The notes below the pieces were generated by a model, which ran no database searches, had not been told where the DNA came from, and was given only the letters and a program-made list of their open reading frames with translations. A stretch of DNA of 43,751 bases, taken from positions 1-43,751 of the forward strand of contig JADCIX010000037.1 of NCBI GenBank assembly GCA_020247545.1. Direction: 5' to 3'. Shown in pieces: positions 16,923 through 24,289 of this stretch. This stretch comes from Rhodocyclaceae bacterium (lineage in GTDB: Bacteria; Pseudomonadota; Gammaproteobacteria; Burkholderiales; Usitatibacteraceae). Made by a program: the position numbers and the translations under genes. Each line of letters starts with the position of its first letter. Positions within the stretch are counted from its first letter, which is position 1.

Positions 16923-17699
16923 TCAGAATTTTGGTACGCGTTTTTCAATGAAGGCGGACGCACCTTCGGCAAAGTCAGTACCTTTGAAGGCGTCGGCGAA
17001 GATCTGTCTCGTCTCGGCATCGTCGTTCGTTTGTCCCGCTCGAATCTTGAGCAGGGATTGCTTGATCCCGCGTGCGCTATATGACGATAGGGAGGTAATT
17101 CTCGACAGCATGGCTGCTACTGCCGATGGCAACAACGCGGGATCGACACACTCGGTAACCATGCCCCAATTCACAGCGGTCGCCGCATCGACCTCCTTGG
17201 CGAGTAACAGGATCTCACGTGCACGCGCCGCACCGACCAACTCAACCACCCGCAGACAATCAACCAACCGATATGTCAGGCCGAGCTTTGACGGCGTGAT
17301 GGCGAACTTGGCGTCGGTTGTACACAGGCGAAAGTCGGAGGCCGCCGCGAGTGCGGCACCGCCGCCATAACACGTGCCGCAGATGACGGCGATGGTTGGC
17401 TGCGGTAACGCAGCAAATGCGTCTAACGCCTGCGCAATCGTGTCTTGGTTGTGTGCCATCCAGGCGGTATCGCCGACGTGTTCACGCAACTCGTGGATAT
17501 CGGCACCTGCGCTGAAGTGCGCGCCTTCACCTTGCAACACAACTGCGCGAACATCGCCGTTGGCCGCAATCGCTGTACATGTCTCGGCCAATGCGTGCCA
17601 GGTCGTGGTGTCCAGCGAATTGCGTTTTGCTGGTCGCGCGATGGTGACCATTGCCACAGAATCGACAACTTTAAGCAGAAGGGAAGGGCTGTCTGACAT
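16923..17699 (-). CDS. Enoyl-CoA hydratase/isomerase (crotonase) family protein
   Basis: A 258-residue crotonase-fold protein, first gene of the leftward operon controlled from 17727. Oxyanion-hole motifs are HFSAGADI (61-68) and GTCYGGGAALAAASD (108-122). Of the two catalytic glutamates of classical hydratase, the first position (Glu144 in the rat enzyme) aligns with Ser137 (ITPSKLGLTYR), while the second is kept as Glu162. Simple hydration may therefore not be its reaction; isomerisation, C-C cleavage or thioester hydrolysis are family alternatives. It probably acts on a CoA thioester made by the island's CoA-transferases. Confidence 0.9.
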   Translation of the reverse strand: MSDSPSLLLKVVDSVAMVTIARPAKRNSLDTTTWHALAETCTAIAANGDVRAVVLQGEGAHFSAGADIHELREHVGDTAWMAHNQDTIAQALDAFAALPQPTIAVICGTCYGGGAALAAASDFRLCTTDAKFAITPSKLGLTYRLVDCLRVVELVGAARAREILLLAKEVDAATAVNWGMVTECVDPALLPSAVAAMLSRITSLSSYSARGIKQSLLKIRAGQTNDDAETRQIFADAFKGTDFAEGASAFIEKRVPKF

Positions 17700-17717
17700 G
17701 CCTGATAATTTTCAAGG

Positions 17718-17746
17718 GTGACAAAGTTGTCCGGACAAATTATATT
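17718..17746. promoter_or_regulatory. Divergent promoters sharing palindromic operator 2
   Basis: TTGTCCGGACAA is at 17727-17738. Rightward, GTGACA (17718-17723), 17 bp and TATATT (17741-17746) form a promoter with the operator in its spacer, for the alpha/beta hydrolase at 17783. Leftward, a perfect TATAAT (17744-17739 on the minus strand) is followed directly by the operator, for the enoyl-CoA hydratase operon. A bound repressor would block both. Confidence 0.8.
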
Positions 17747-17782
17747 CGTGATCCAAGTCCTGTGCTTTCCGGAGTAATCAAC

Positions 17783-18601
17783 ATGAAACGACTGTTTATC
17801 GAAACAAGCAAGGGGCAACTTCACGCGCGATCCCACACAGGCGATCCTCCTGCTGCCACCCCTCCGTTGGTGATGTTGCATGCTGCACCGGGAAGCGCGC
17901 TAATGTTGTCTAACTTGCAGGTTCGATTTAAACAACGCTCGCTCGCCATCGATCTCCCCGGTATGGGGGACTCCGACCCGCTGCCGATACGTGCTGACAA
18001 GGCAGAACCGACAATCGGCGATTTCACGGACATGGTCGAACAAGCGATTCTCGACATCTACGACGAGCCGGTAGACGTATACGGCACCTTGTCGGGGGTA
18101 AGGGTTGCGCTGGAACTCGCCAACCGTCACGTGCTGCCAGTACGGCGTGTTGTGCTGGATGGCATTGGCATCCCCAAATCTGAACAACTCGATGAACTGC
18201 TCGCCGACTACGCACCTGATTTCACGCCGGACATCAACGGTAACCACTTGATGAATACGTTCCAGCTTTGTCGTGACCAATATTTGTTCTACCCGTGGTA
18301 TGCGCGCGACGCCGAACATCGGCGTCCAACCGGTTTGCCAAGTGCGGCCGCATTACATACCAAAGTGATGGAAAGTTTGAAATCTGCGGTTGCTTTCCGA
18401 CCGCTGATTCGCGCCGCCTTCCGCTACGATTGTGCGTCCGCGTTGGCAGCGCTTAAACAACCCGCTCTCATCACCGCTGATGGATCAGCGGTACGCGGGG
18501 ATTTACCGCTGCTGGAGTTTCCGCCTGCAGAGCCGTTAACCTGCCCACCGGATCTGCTGGATAAACGTGCGGCGAGGATCGCAGCTTTTTTAGACAGCTA
18601 A
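17783..18601 (+). CDS. Alpha/beta hydrolase-fold protein lacking a canonical nucleophile
   Basis: A 272-residue alpha/beta hydrolase fold. The oxyanion segment HAAPGSA (33-39) and LPGMGDSD (58-65) are recognisable. The nucleophile elbow reads VYGTLSGVRVALELA, where the GxSxG Ser is replaced by Leu103, and no C-terminal GH motif is seen. A cap motif, DINGNHLMNTFQLCRDQ then LFYPW (around 150-172), is shared with both halves of the protein at 24290, defining a local paralogue family. The start at 17783 is supported by GGAG 8 nt upstream (a start at 17762 is rejected). Role unknown: cofactor-free oxygenase/lyase-like chemistry or ligand binding are possibilities for such folds. Confidence 0.82.
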   Translation: MKRLFIETSKGQLHARSHTGDPPAATPPLVMLHAAPGSALMLSNLQVRFKQRSLAIDLPGMGDSDPLPIRADKAEPTIGDFTDMVEQAILDIYDEPVDVYGTLSGVRVALELANRHVLPVRRVVLDGIGIPKSEQLDELLADYAPDFTPDINGNHLMNTFQLCRDQYLFYPWYARDAEHRRPTGLPSAAALHTKVMESLKSAVAFRPLIRAAFRYDCASALAALKQPALITADGSAVRGDLPLLEFPPAEPLTCPPDLLDKRAARIAAFLDS

Positions 18602-21006
18602 TAGTAATAACCGAAGATGATGCCCATCTCATCCTCACTGGTCAAGCCAAAGCTGACGGTCCGATTGGTGGTGTTGTTGTAGGTGATCTCTGACATCAGG
18701 CCTTCACCCGCAGCGAGCACGATTGGCTGATTGAAGGTGAGAATGGCGGGGTGCGCCCAATCGGTATTTTCATAAACGATCTGGCCGTCGCGTGCGCCAC
18801 CGACAATACGAATCACAAACTTCTCACCGAGCGCATGCATATGCGAGGTCAGCATCAGTATTCGTGTGGTCGCTGAAAATGTAAACGTCTTCCGGTGTGT
18901 CGCCCGTTGGCCAGGGGGCAACGGAATGGTGGTATTGCTCAGATTCAGCGTGCGTGCCACTTGAGTGACCTGTGAGGCGTCAACGGTATGAAGATTGGCG
19001 AAGGCTTCGCCAGTGATATTGCTCGTTCCCTTATTGACATAGTGGGCGTTGAGGTCCAGTCGTGCATTCGCTGGTAACAGCAGTGCGATACCGGGCGGGA
19101 AGCTATAGTCGCTCTCCGGTGTCATGGCACCGGCAAAAAAGGTGTGATACCCCATTGGCAGCGTGTTGACGAAATTCAGATTACCGTCTGGATTGCGAAT
19201 ATCACGCACCATATCTACCGGCGGGATGATGGCGCTCGGCGTGTTGCTTTGGAAAGTGTAGAGCAGGAAGTGATGACTGTTCGTGCGCATGCGTGTCTCG
19301 ATGCGCGAGACGTAGATTGGGGCGGAATTTTTGAGGTCGCGCAATACAAACAATTCGCGCTCAAAGTTAGGTTGAACCGAAAACGGCTCAATGGTGAGTT
19401 GATAACCTTTCGCGGGCGGCGACAGCGGTACAAACGGCGCGTATGCCGGCAGTGTGCGGTCATCCAATAGTTTTGCATCGATGTTGTCACCTGTTTCTGG
19501 TGCCCCCGCCTCAATCCATCGTTTGATGAACTCGAGTTGCCCGACGGTGAGTGAGGTCGATCCAAGCGGCATCGGGCTGCCAAAGTGTTGCGGCTTGGCT
19601 GGGTCCCATAACAATAGTTTTTGGTACAACAAGCTATTTTCGAGATCACGCGGAACTACTTGTTTCATACCGTGCACTACCGCCATGCTATTTTTCACCG
19701 AGGCGTTGCGCAGGTTACGGTAGGCGACAGCTTCGTCAAGCACCAGACCGGACTGTGTCGCAAAGGAATTGCCGGCGGTATGGCAACTGTTACAGCCCGG
19801 GGCAAAAACTTTCTGCTGTATGCGTGCAAAACTGGATGGTGCAGGGGCCACCGGTGCGGTCACGCCGTGGAACACACCAAAGTTATTTGCCACCGACGGC
19901 GCGGTTCCGGCATTGCTGATCAGGGTCGGGATGGCGATATTGCGGTTCATTTGCCAAAGACTCAGAACCCCATCAGGGCGAAGCCAAACCACATCAAACA
20001 CCCCATCACCGTTGTAGTCACCAGTGGCATACAGTTGCCAGGTCGTATCACTCGTCGGCAAGGTGGTGGTGGCGCTCGGCAGAGTGGTGTTGGTGGAAGT
20101 ACATGACGCGTTGACGTCGTCCGCGTCGCCGGCGAACTGCGGCAGTGTGATGCCCGCTGCGCTGAGTGAAATGAGCGCGGTCTGCCCGGTGGATGGATTA
20201 CGGATCAAGATATCACCACGACCATTGCCGCTGAAGTCGGCGAAGGCTTGTGCGACGAAGCCAGCCGGGATAGCGCCGGCCGCATAGTTGGCGCACGTTC
20301 TGTTTGAGGTCGCCATCAACACACGGATGGAATTGTCAGGGCTGACGTAGACCATGTCGGCAGCACCATCACCGTTGAGGTCGGCGGCACCAAGTAGCTT
20401 CCATGTTAGCGGCGCGCCGCCGCGTTTGCGAACGGTGGGTTGGCCACTGGCGTTGGTAAACCAGACGTAAGAAACACCGGTATCTCCCGGTCGTGCGGGG
20501 TCAAACCCCAAATAGCGCCAGACGACATCACCGCGGCCGTCACCGTCGAGGTCCCCGACGGCCTGTACGTCCCATACTTGTTTGACGCGCCGTAATGCTG
20601 TCGCGTTGTTGCTTTCAAAGTTCAACCAACTGGTGACGTCACCCGACTCGCCCTGTGCCACATTCTGAAAGAGCAGGTCGGATTTGCCATTGCCATCCAG
20701 ATCCGTTACGCCGACCAAACGGAAATTGCCGCCAGGATCCACCAACGCAAAAAACTGGAATTGGCCGTTCACCAATCGGCCTGCGACCAACTGCGGGGTG
20801 CCTGCAACCGAGGTAGAACGTGCCAACAATACACTTTTGTTGCTGCCGTCGATATCGATGCCGCCACGCTTTGACAGCGGCACACCAACATTTGCGTGCA
20901 GCAGAAGAGGAACCGCCAGTGCGCCGAATAAGAGAATTGCCCGTGCGGCGCGATGTGCGGCGAATGACAGATTGGGTTTAGTGAGAAATGAATGCTGTTG
21001 AAACAT
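18598..21006 (-). CDS. Exported FG-GAP repeat / cytochrome c / copper type II (PHM-like) monooxygenase fusion
   Basis: An 802-residue protein with a signal peptide (hydrophobic AILLFGALAVPLLLHA). Residues about 45-390 carry FG-GAP repeats (DLDGNGKSD, DLDGDGRGD, DLNGDGAAD, DYNGDGVFD). Around 400-500 is a cytochrome-c-like domain with heme motif Cys405-x-x-Cys408-His409. The C-terminal part resembles peptidylglycine/dopamine copper monooxygenases, with His578-His579, His655, His722-x-His724 and Met794. The 722 to 794 interval of 72 residues equals the CuM ligand interval in peptidylglycine monooxygenase. All copper ligands thus seem present. Start 21006 is chosen for its signal peptide. Predicted to hydroxylate or cleave an extracellular substrate, with the heme domain as a possible electron donor (inferred). 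Confidence 0.88.
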   Translation of the reverse strand: MFQQHSFLTKPNLSFAAHRAARAILLFGALAVPLLLHANVGVPLSKRGGIDIDGSNKSVLLARSTSVAGTPQLVAGRLVNGQFQFFALVDPGGNFRLVGVTDLDGNGKSDLLFQNVAQGESGDVTSWLNFESNNATALRRVKQVWDVQAVGDLDGDGRGDVVWRYLGFDPARPGDTGVSYVWFTNASGQPTVRKRGGAPLTWKLLGAADLNGDGAADMVYVSPDNSIRVLMATSNRTCANYAAGAIPAGFVAQAFADFSGNGRGDILIRNPSTGQTALISLSAAGITLPQFAGDADDVNASCTSTNTTLPSATTTLPTSDTTWQLYATGDYNGDGVFDVVWLRPDGVLSLWQMNRNIAIPTLISNAGTAPSVANNFGVFHGVTAPVAPAPSSFARIQQKVFAPGCNSCHTAGNSFATQSGLVLDEAVAYRNLRNASVKNSMAVVHGMKQVVPRDLENSLLYQKLLLWDPAKPQHFGSPMPLGSTSLTVGQLEFIKRWIEAGAPETGDNIDAKLLDDRTLPAYAPFVPLSPPAKGYQLTIEPFSVQPNFERELFVLRDLKNSAPIYVSRIETRMRTNSHHFLLYTFQSNTPSAIIPPVDMVRDIRNPDGNLNFVNTLPMGYHTFFAGAMTPESDYSFPPGIALLLPANARLDLNAHYVNKGTSNITGEAFANLHTVDASQVTQVARTLNLSNTTIPLPPGQRATHRKTFTFSATTRILMLTSHMHALGEKFVIRIVGGARDGQIVYENTDWAHPAILTFNQPIVLAAGEGLMSEITYNNTTNRTVSFGLTSEDEMGIIFGYYY

Positions 21007-21083
21007 AGGAGCCTGATCGACCGTTGATACAAGGTTAGCTGAAATGCCGCTTGCACTCAAATCAGGCCAAAAAAACAAACGCT

Positions 21084-21121
21084 AAAAGAAAAACGCCGTG
21101 CTGGCTTAAGCCAGCACGGCG
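21084..21121 (-). terminator. Strong intrinsic terminator after the TonB receptor gene
   Basis: A perfect 28-bp palindrome (21094-21121; arms CGCCGTGCTGGCTT and its complement) is followed on the minus strand by TTTTTCTTTT. It lies 76 nt past the receptor's stop codon and before the FG-GAP/monooxygenase gene, which must then have its own promoter or rely on read-through. Confidence 0.9.
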
Positions 21122-21196
21122 AGTCCACTCTTCGTACTAGGTGGTCCGTGGCAGGTATTAGAAGGCGCCTAGTTATTTGGGTGTACGCAACTTAGA

Positions 21197-23380
21197 TTAT
21201 TTGAAGCGATAACGCAAATCGATACCATAGGTCCGCGGCACGTTCAGATACGCGTCGGCCATGCCGATACCGGCGATATCGAATGCGCCGGTGTAGTAGA
21301 TTTTGTTACCCAGGTTTTTGCCCCACAGTGCCACCGACCACTTGCCACCTTTGACATCGTAGCCGATCCGCGCATCGACCAATGAGTAGGCTTGTGTCTT
21401 AATGAGTTCGGACACTGCAAGGTTCTGGTAGTGGTCGCCAACGCGTTTCATACCGGCATTCAGGTTGATTGTGCCGTCGGCGGTTTTGATGCGGTAGTTG
21501 GTGCCGAGACCCCACTGTTGTTTCGGCGCTTGTTTGAGTGCTTTGCCGGCAAACGTGGCGGCGTTGGCCGCGCTGAAGTCTTGATACTTGCTATCCAGTG
21601 TTCCCAAGTGTCCGCTGATTTGCCAGTCCGGCGTAATCTGCGCCACCGCCTCCAGTTCGAAACCCTTGATCAGGGCGCTGGCCGCATTGGTCAGGTTCGA
21701 CACACCATTGGCATCAAATGCCGTTAGTTGCAAGTCCTTGTAGTCATTGCGGAAGTAGTTGATGTTGAATCGTACTTTGCCGTCTGCTAACGTGGTCTTG
21801 AAGCCGACCTCGTAGGACTTCACGGTTTCCGGCTTCAGTGTGGTGAATTGGGCAATCGAGCCGGCACGACCATTAAAGCCACCGCTCTTGAAGCCGGTGG
21901 ATGCCGATGCATATGCCAGAATTTCTTTGCTCAACTGCGCATCTAGTCCAAACTTCCAATCGGTGTTGGTCCAAGTGTTTGACTTCGCGACCCGGAACGC
22001 TTCAGTACCGTTGGTACGAATCGATATGATCGAAAAATCTTTTGATTCTCGGCTCGAGCGCATACCTGCGGTGAGTTTCCACACCGGGTTCAAGCGGTAA
22101 TCCGCCTGGCCGTAAAGGGCCGACGCCTTGACGGTTTGTGCCAGCAGATTGGTGGCACCCGGTGCAAAGATGTCTTGCCGGGTCGGCTGGTCGTTTTGCT
22201 CTTTGAATGCAAACAAACCGGCTGTCCAAGACAGTGCGCCTTTTCCGGTCGAGATCAGTTGCGATTCAAGGCTATTCTGACTCTGCCGCTGGTCTTGGAA
22301 CAAATGGAAGCGGGTCTGCGCCGTCCCATCGAGATCGATTGCCAGCGCGTTGTCCATCTTGCGATAGGCATAAATATTGCGCCACTCGACCGATTCAAAG
22401 TCAGTCGACGTCACCACCGACAATCCGCTTTGATCGAGGTCGTTGCGACCGGCACCCGGTGGCAAGTTGGTTTCGATGGTTAGCAAGTTGCCGTCGGCAT
22501 TATTGATTGGCCGATTAAAACGTGCTGCTGCTGCGGCGTCGATGACGCCGCTCGCGTACTGCGGACCGCTACGTTGTCTCAATAAATCTCCCGCCACGGT
22601 CACCCGCGTACTGCCCATGTTGAAACCGATGCTTCCACGGGCACCGTAGATCTGTTCGTCATTTACCTTGCCGCCGTTGGTGATGTCTTTAAGGTATCCG
22701 TCACGCGCTTTGGACATCACGCCGAAAGTGGCATCGACCCCTTCCGACAGCTTGGTGCTAACCGACGCACGCACATCCAATCGATGGAAGTTGCCAACGC
22801 GGCCTTCGACGTCGAACTTCTCAGCGCCGGTGGGCTTCGCTGTTACGTACCGAATTGCACCGCCCGGTGCGTTGCGACCGTACAGCGTGCCCTGCGGCCC
22901 CCGCAGAACTTCGATGCGGGTGACGTCAAACATATCAAGCAGCGCACCCGTCATGCGCGGCATATAGACGTCGTCGATGTATATGGCGACTGACGGGTCG
23001 GCGGAGAACAACGATTCGTCAGTACCAACACCGCGCATAAAGATCTTCGCCGCCGATGAGGTACCGGTGGCGGGTTCGATCACCATGTTTGGCACTTCAA
23101 ACTTCATGTCGTCCAGACGGCGAATCTGCTTTTGCTCCAAGTCTTTTGCCGACAGGGTCGTAATCGCAACTGGAACCTTTTGCAACTCCTCCTCACGCCG
23201 CTGCGCGGTCACAACGATGTTTTCGAGTTTATCGTCCGCTTTCGCCTCCGGCTTGGCGGCGGTGCCTTGTGCCGTAGCGGAGTCGATCGCCAGCGCGGAA
23301 ACCGCCAGTGCCACTGCAATGTGCATCACGCTAAATTTGCCAAGGCTTGCTTGGCCTGGTTGATTCAATGATTGGTTCAT
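21197..23380 (-). CDS. TonB-dependent outer-membrane receptor
   Basis: A 727-residue receptor. The signal peptide ends near DSATAQ. A TonB-box-like ENIVVTAQRREE follows, then the plug domain (VPVAITTLSAKDLEQKQ, RGVGTDESLFSADPSVAIYIDD, RIEVLRGPQGTLYGRNAPGG) and a beta-barrel ending in the C-terminal aromatic GIDLRYRFK. Receptors of this length and plug type are common in proteobacteria that import organic substrates as well as siderophores. It is controlled by the double operator at 23545-23588, and GGAG lies about 7 nt before the ATG. A GTGGCTT tandem repeat sits in the 5' leader. It is probably the uptake route for the island's substrate. Confidence 0.95.
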   Translation of the reverse strand: MNQSLNQPGQASLGKFSVMHIAVALAVSALAIDSATAQGTAAKPEAKADDKLENIVVTAQRREEELQKVPVAITTLSAKDLEQKQIRRLDDMKFEVPNMVIEPATGTSSAAKIFMRGVGTDESLFSADPSVAIYIDDVYMPRMTGALLDMFDVTRIEVLRGPQGTLYGRNAPGGAIRYVTAKPTGAEKFDVEGRVGNFHRLDVRASVSTKLSEGVDATFGVMSKARDGYLKDITNGGKVNDEQIYGARGSIGFNMGSTRVTVAGDLLRQRSGPQYASGVIDAAAAARFNRPINNADGNLLTIETNLPPGAGRNDLDQSGLSVVTSTDFESVEWRNIYAYRKMDNALAIDLDGTAQTRFHLFQDQRQSQNSLESQLISTGKGALSWTAGLFAFKEQNDQPTRQDIFAPGATNLLAQTVKASALYGQADYRLNPVWKLTAGMRSSRESKDFSIISIRTNGTEAFRVAKSNTWTNTDWKFGLDAQLSKEILAYASASTGFKSGGFNGRAGSIAQFTTLKPETVKSYEVGFKTTLADGKVRFNINYFRNDYKDLQLTAFDANGVSNLTNAASALIKGFELEAVAQITPDWQISGHLGTLDSKYQDFSAANAATFAGKALKQAPKQQWGLGTNYRIKTADGTINLNAGMKRVGDHYQNLAVSELIKTQAYSLVDARIGYDVKGGKWSVALWGKNLGNKIYYTGAFDIAGIGMADAYLNVPRTYGIDLRYRFK

Positions 23381-23403
23381 CAGGAACTCCGGTTGTCTAG
23401 TTT

Positions 23404-23431
23404 GTGAGTTGTGGCTTGTGGCTTGTGGCTT
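23404..23431. repeat. Heptanucleotide tandem repeat (GTGGCTT x3 plus one imperfect copy)
   Basis: Three perfect copies of GTGGCTT fill 23411-23431, preceded by the imperfect GTGAGTT at 23404-23410. On the receptor's strand this is AAGCCAC repeated, 24-51 nt before the start codon, between the promoter and the ribosome-binding site. Slipped-strand changes would alter the leader length or structure. Confidence 0.85.
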
Positions 23432-23523
23432 GTGTAGAAGTCATGGGCTACAGCGTGACCAAGTCAGGTGAACAAAGTCAGATGTCGCCAAGATATCGTT
23501 CCGAGGGCGCTACTGAAACTTAA

Positions 23524-23608
23524 CTTGTTTTTTGTTGCAGGACAGACTAAATTTGTCCGGACAACTATTTGTCCGGACAAATTTAGTCTCATCGACTGAC
23601 GCTGTCAA
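23524..23608. promoter_or_regulatory. Divergent promoters with a double operator (palindromes 3 and 4)
   Basis: TTGTCCGGACAA occurs at 23553-23564 and 23569-23580, centres 16 bp apart. The whole 44-bp stretch 23545-23588 is itself an inverted repeat, with arms GACTAAATTTGTCCGGACAA identical over 20 bp. Leftward, a consensus TTGACA (23608-23603, minus strand) with 17 bp to TAAATT, or 16 bp to CTAAAT abutting the operator, serves the TonB receptor. Rightward, TTGTTT (23525-23530) with 16 bp to CTAAAT (23547-23552) serves the gene at 23729. This is the strongest site in the window. Confidence 0.85.
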
Positions 23609-23728
23609 GACAATGACGTGAAACAGCCGGGAACCCTCGCAACTCGTTGGATTTCTACAACGCTACTGTGCAAAAAGTAAATGTGGCTGTAATCCGTCTT
23701 GAAGCTGCTGACTAAAACAGGGTATGCA

Positions 23729-24178
23729 ATGAATTCAATCAAACAGTCCATGCCAGATTTGTTCAGGCATAACGGCGTCTGGGAAGGCGTCTACCACTTG
23801 GTAGATGCGAAAGGCAAAACGCTCGACCGGCATCACTCCCGCATTGAAGTGCGATTTCCGGAAACCGGCCCGCACCAATATATGCAGAAGAATCATTTTT
23901 GGTGGGATGATGGACGCGAGACACACGGCGAATATCCCGGCGTGTGCCGCGATGGCATCTTGTTCTGGGATAACGAGTTGATCCGTGGCAAAGCATGGTC
24001 GGTAGATGAATTATCCACCGTACTCACATGGCAGCGCCACGACACGCCAGACGCATACTTGTACGAACTCATTGTCATCAACCAGACCAACGATAAGCGC
24101 AGCCGTACTTGGCATTGGTTTCGCAATGGGGTGATTTATCAGCGGACGCTGATAGATGAGAGAAAAGTTTCGGACTAG
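23729..24178 (+). CDS. DUF3598-like small protein (lipocalin-type fold suspected)
   Basis: A 149-residue soluble protein without a signal peptide. The pattern HNGVWEGVYHLVDAKGKTLDRH, then HFWWDDGRETHGEYPG, then LFWDNELIRGKAW and WHWFRNGVIYQRTLIDE resembles DUF3598-type lipocalin/fatty-acid-binding-like proteins, which form a beta-barrel that binds small hydrophobic ligands. This is recollection of a pattern, not a database match. The ATG at 23729 is preferred over one at 23699 because the family-like start MNSIKQSMPDLFRHNGVW follows it. It is divergent from the TonB receptor and shares the double operator, so it probably handles the imported substrate or an early product. Confidence 0.7.
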   Translation: MNSIKQSMPDLFRHNGVWEGVYHLVDAKGKTLDRHHSRIEVRFPETGPHQYMQKNHFWWDDGRETHGEYPGVCRDGILFWDNELIRGKAWSVDELSTVLTWQRHDTPDAYLYELIVINQTNDKRSRTWHWFRNGVIYQRTLIDERKVSD

Positions 24179-24191
24179 TCGTGATTGGCGA

Positions 24192-24237
24192 TTGTAGTAC
24201 TGACTGTTTGTCGCTAGAATGAAAGTTGTCCGGACAA
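24192..24237 (+). promoter_or_regulatory. Promoter with palindromic operator 5, upstream of the tandem hydrolase operon
   Basis: TTGTAG (24192-24197), 17 bp and TAGAAT (24215-24220) form a plausible promoter. TTGTCCGGACAA follows at 24226-24237, centred about 11 bp after the -10, so it would overlie the transcription start. The leader to the ATG at 24290 is about 60 nt. Confidence 0.72.
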
Positions 24238-24289
24238 ATTACTTTAGGCAGTTTGTTCCTTCCGGGCGCTGCAACCGGACTCTTCGCGC

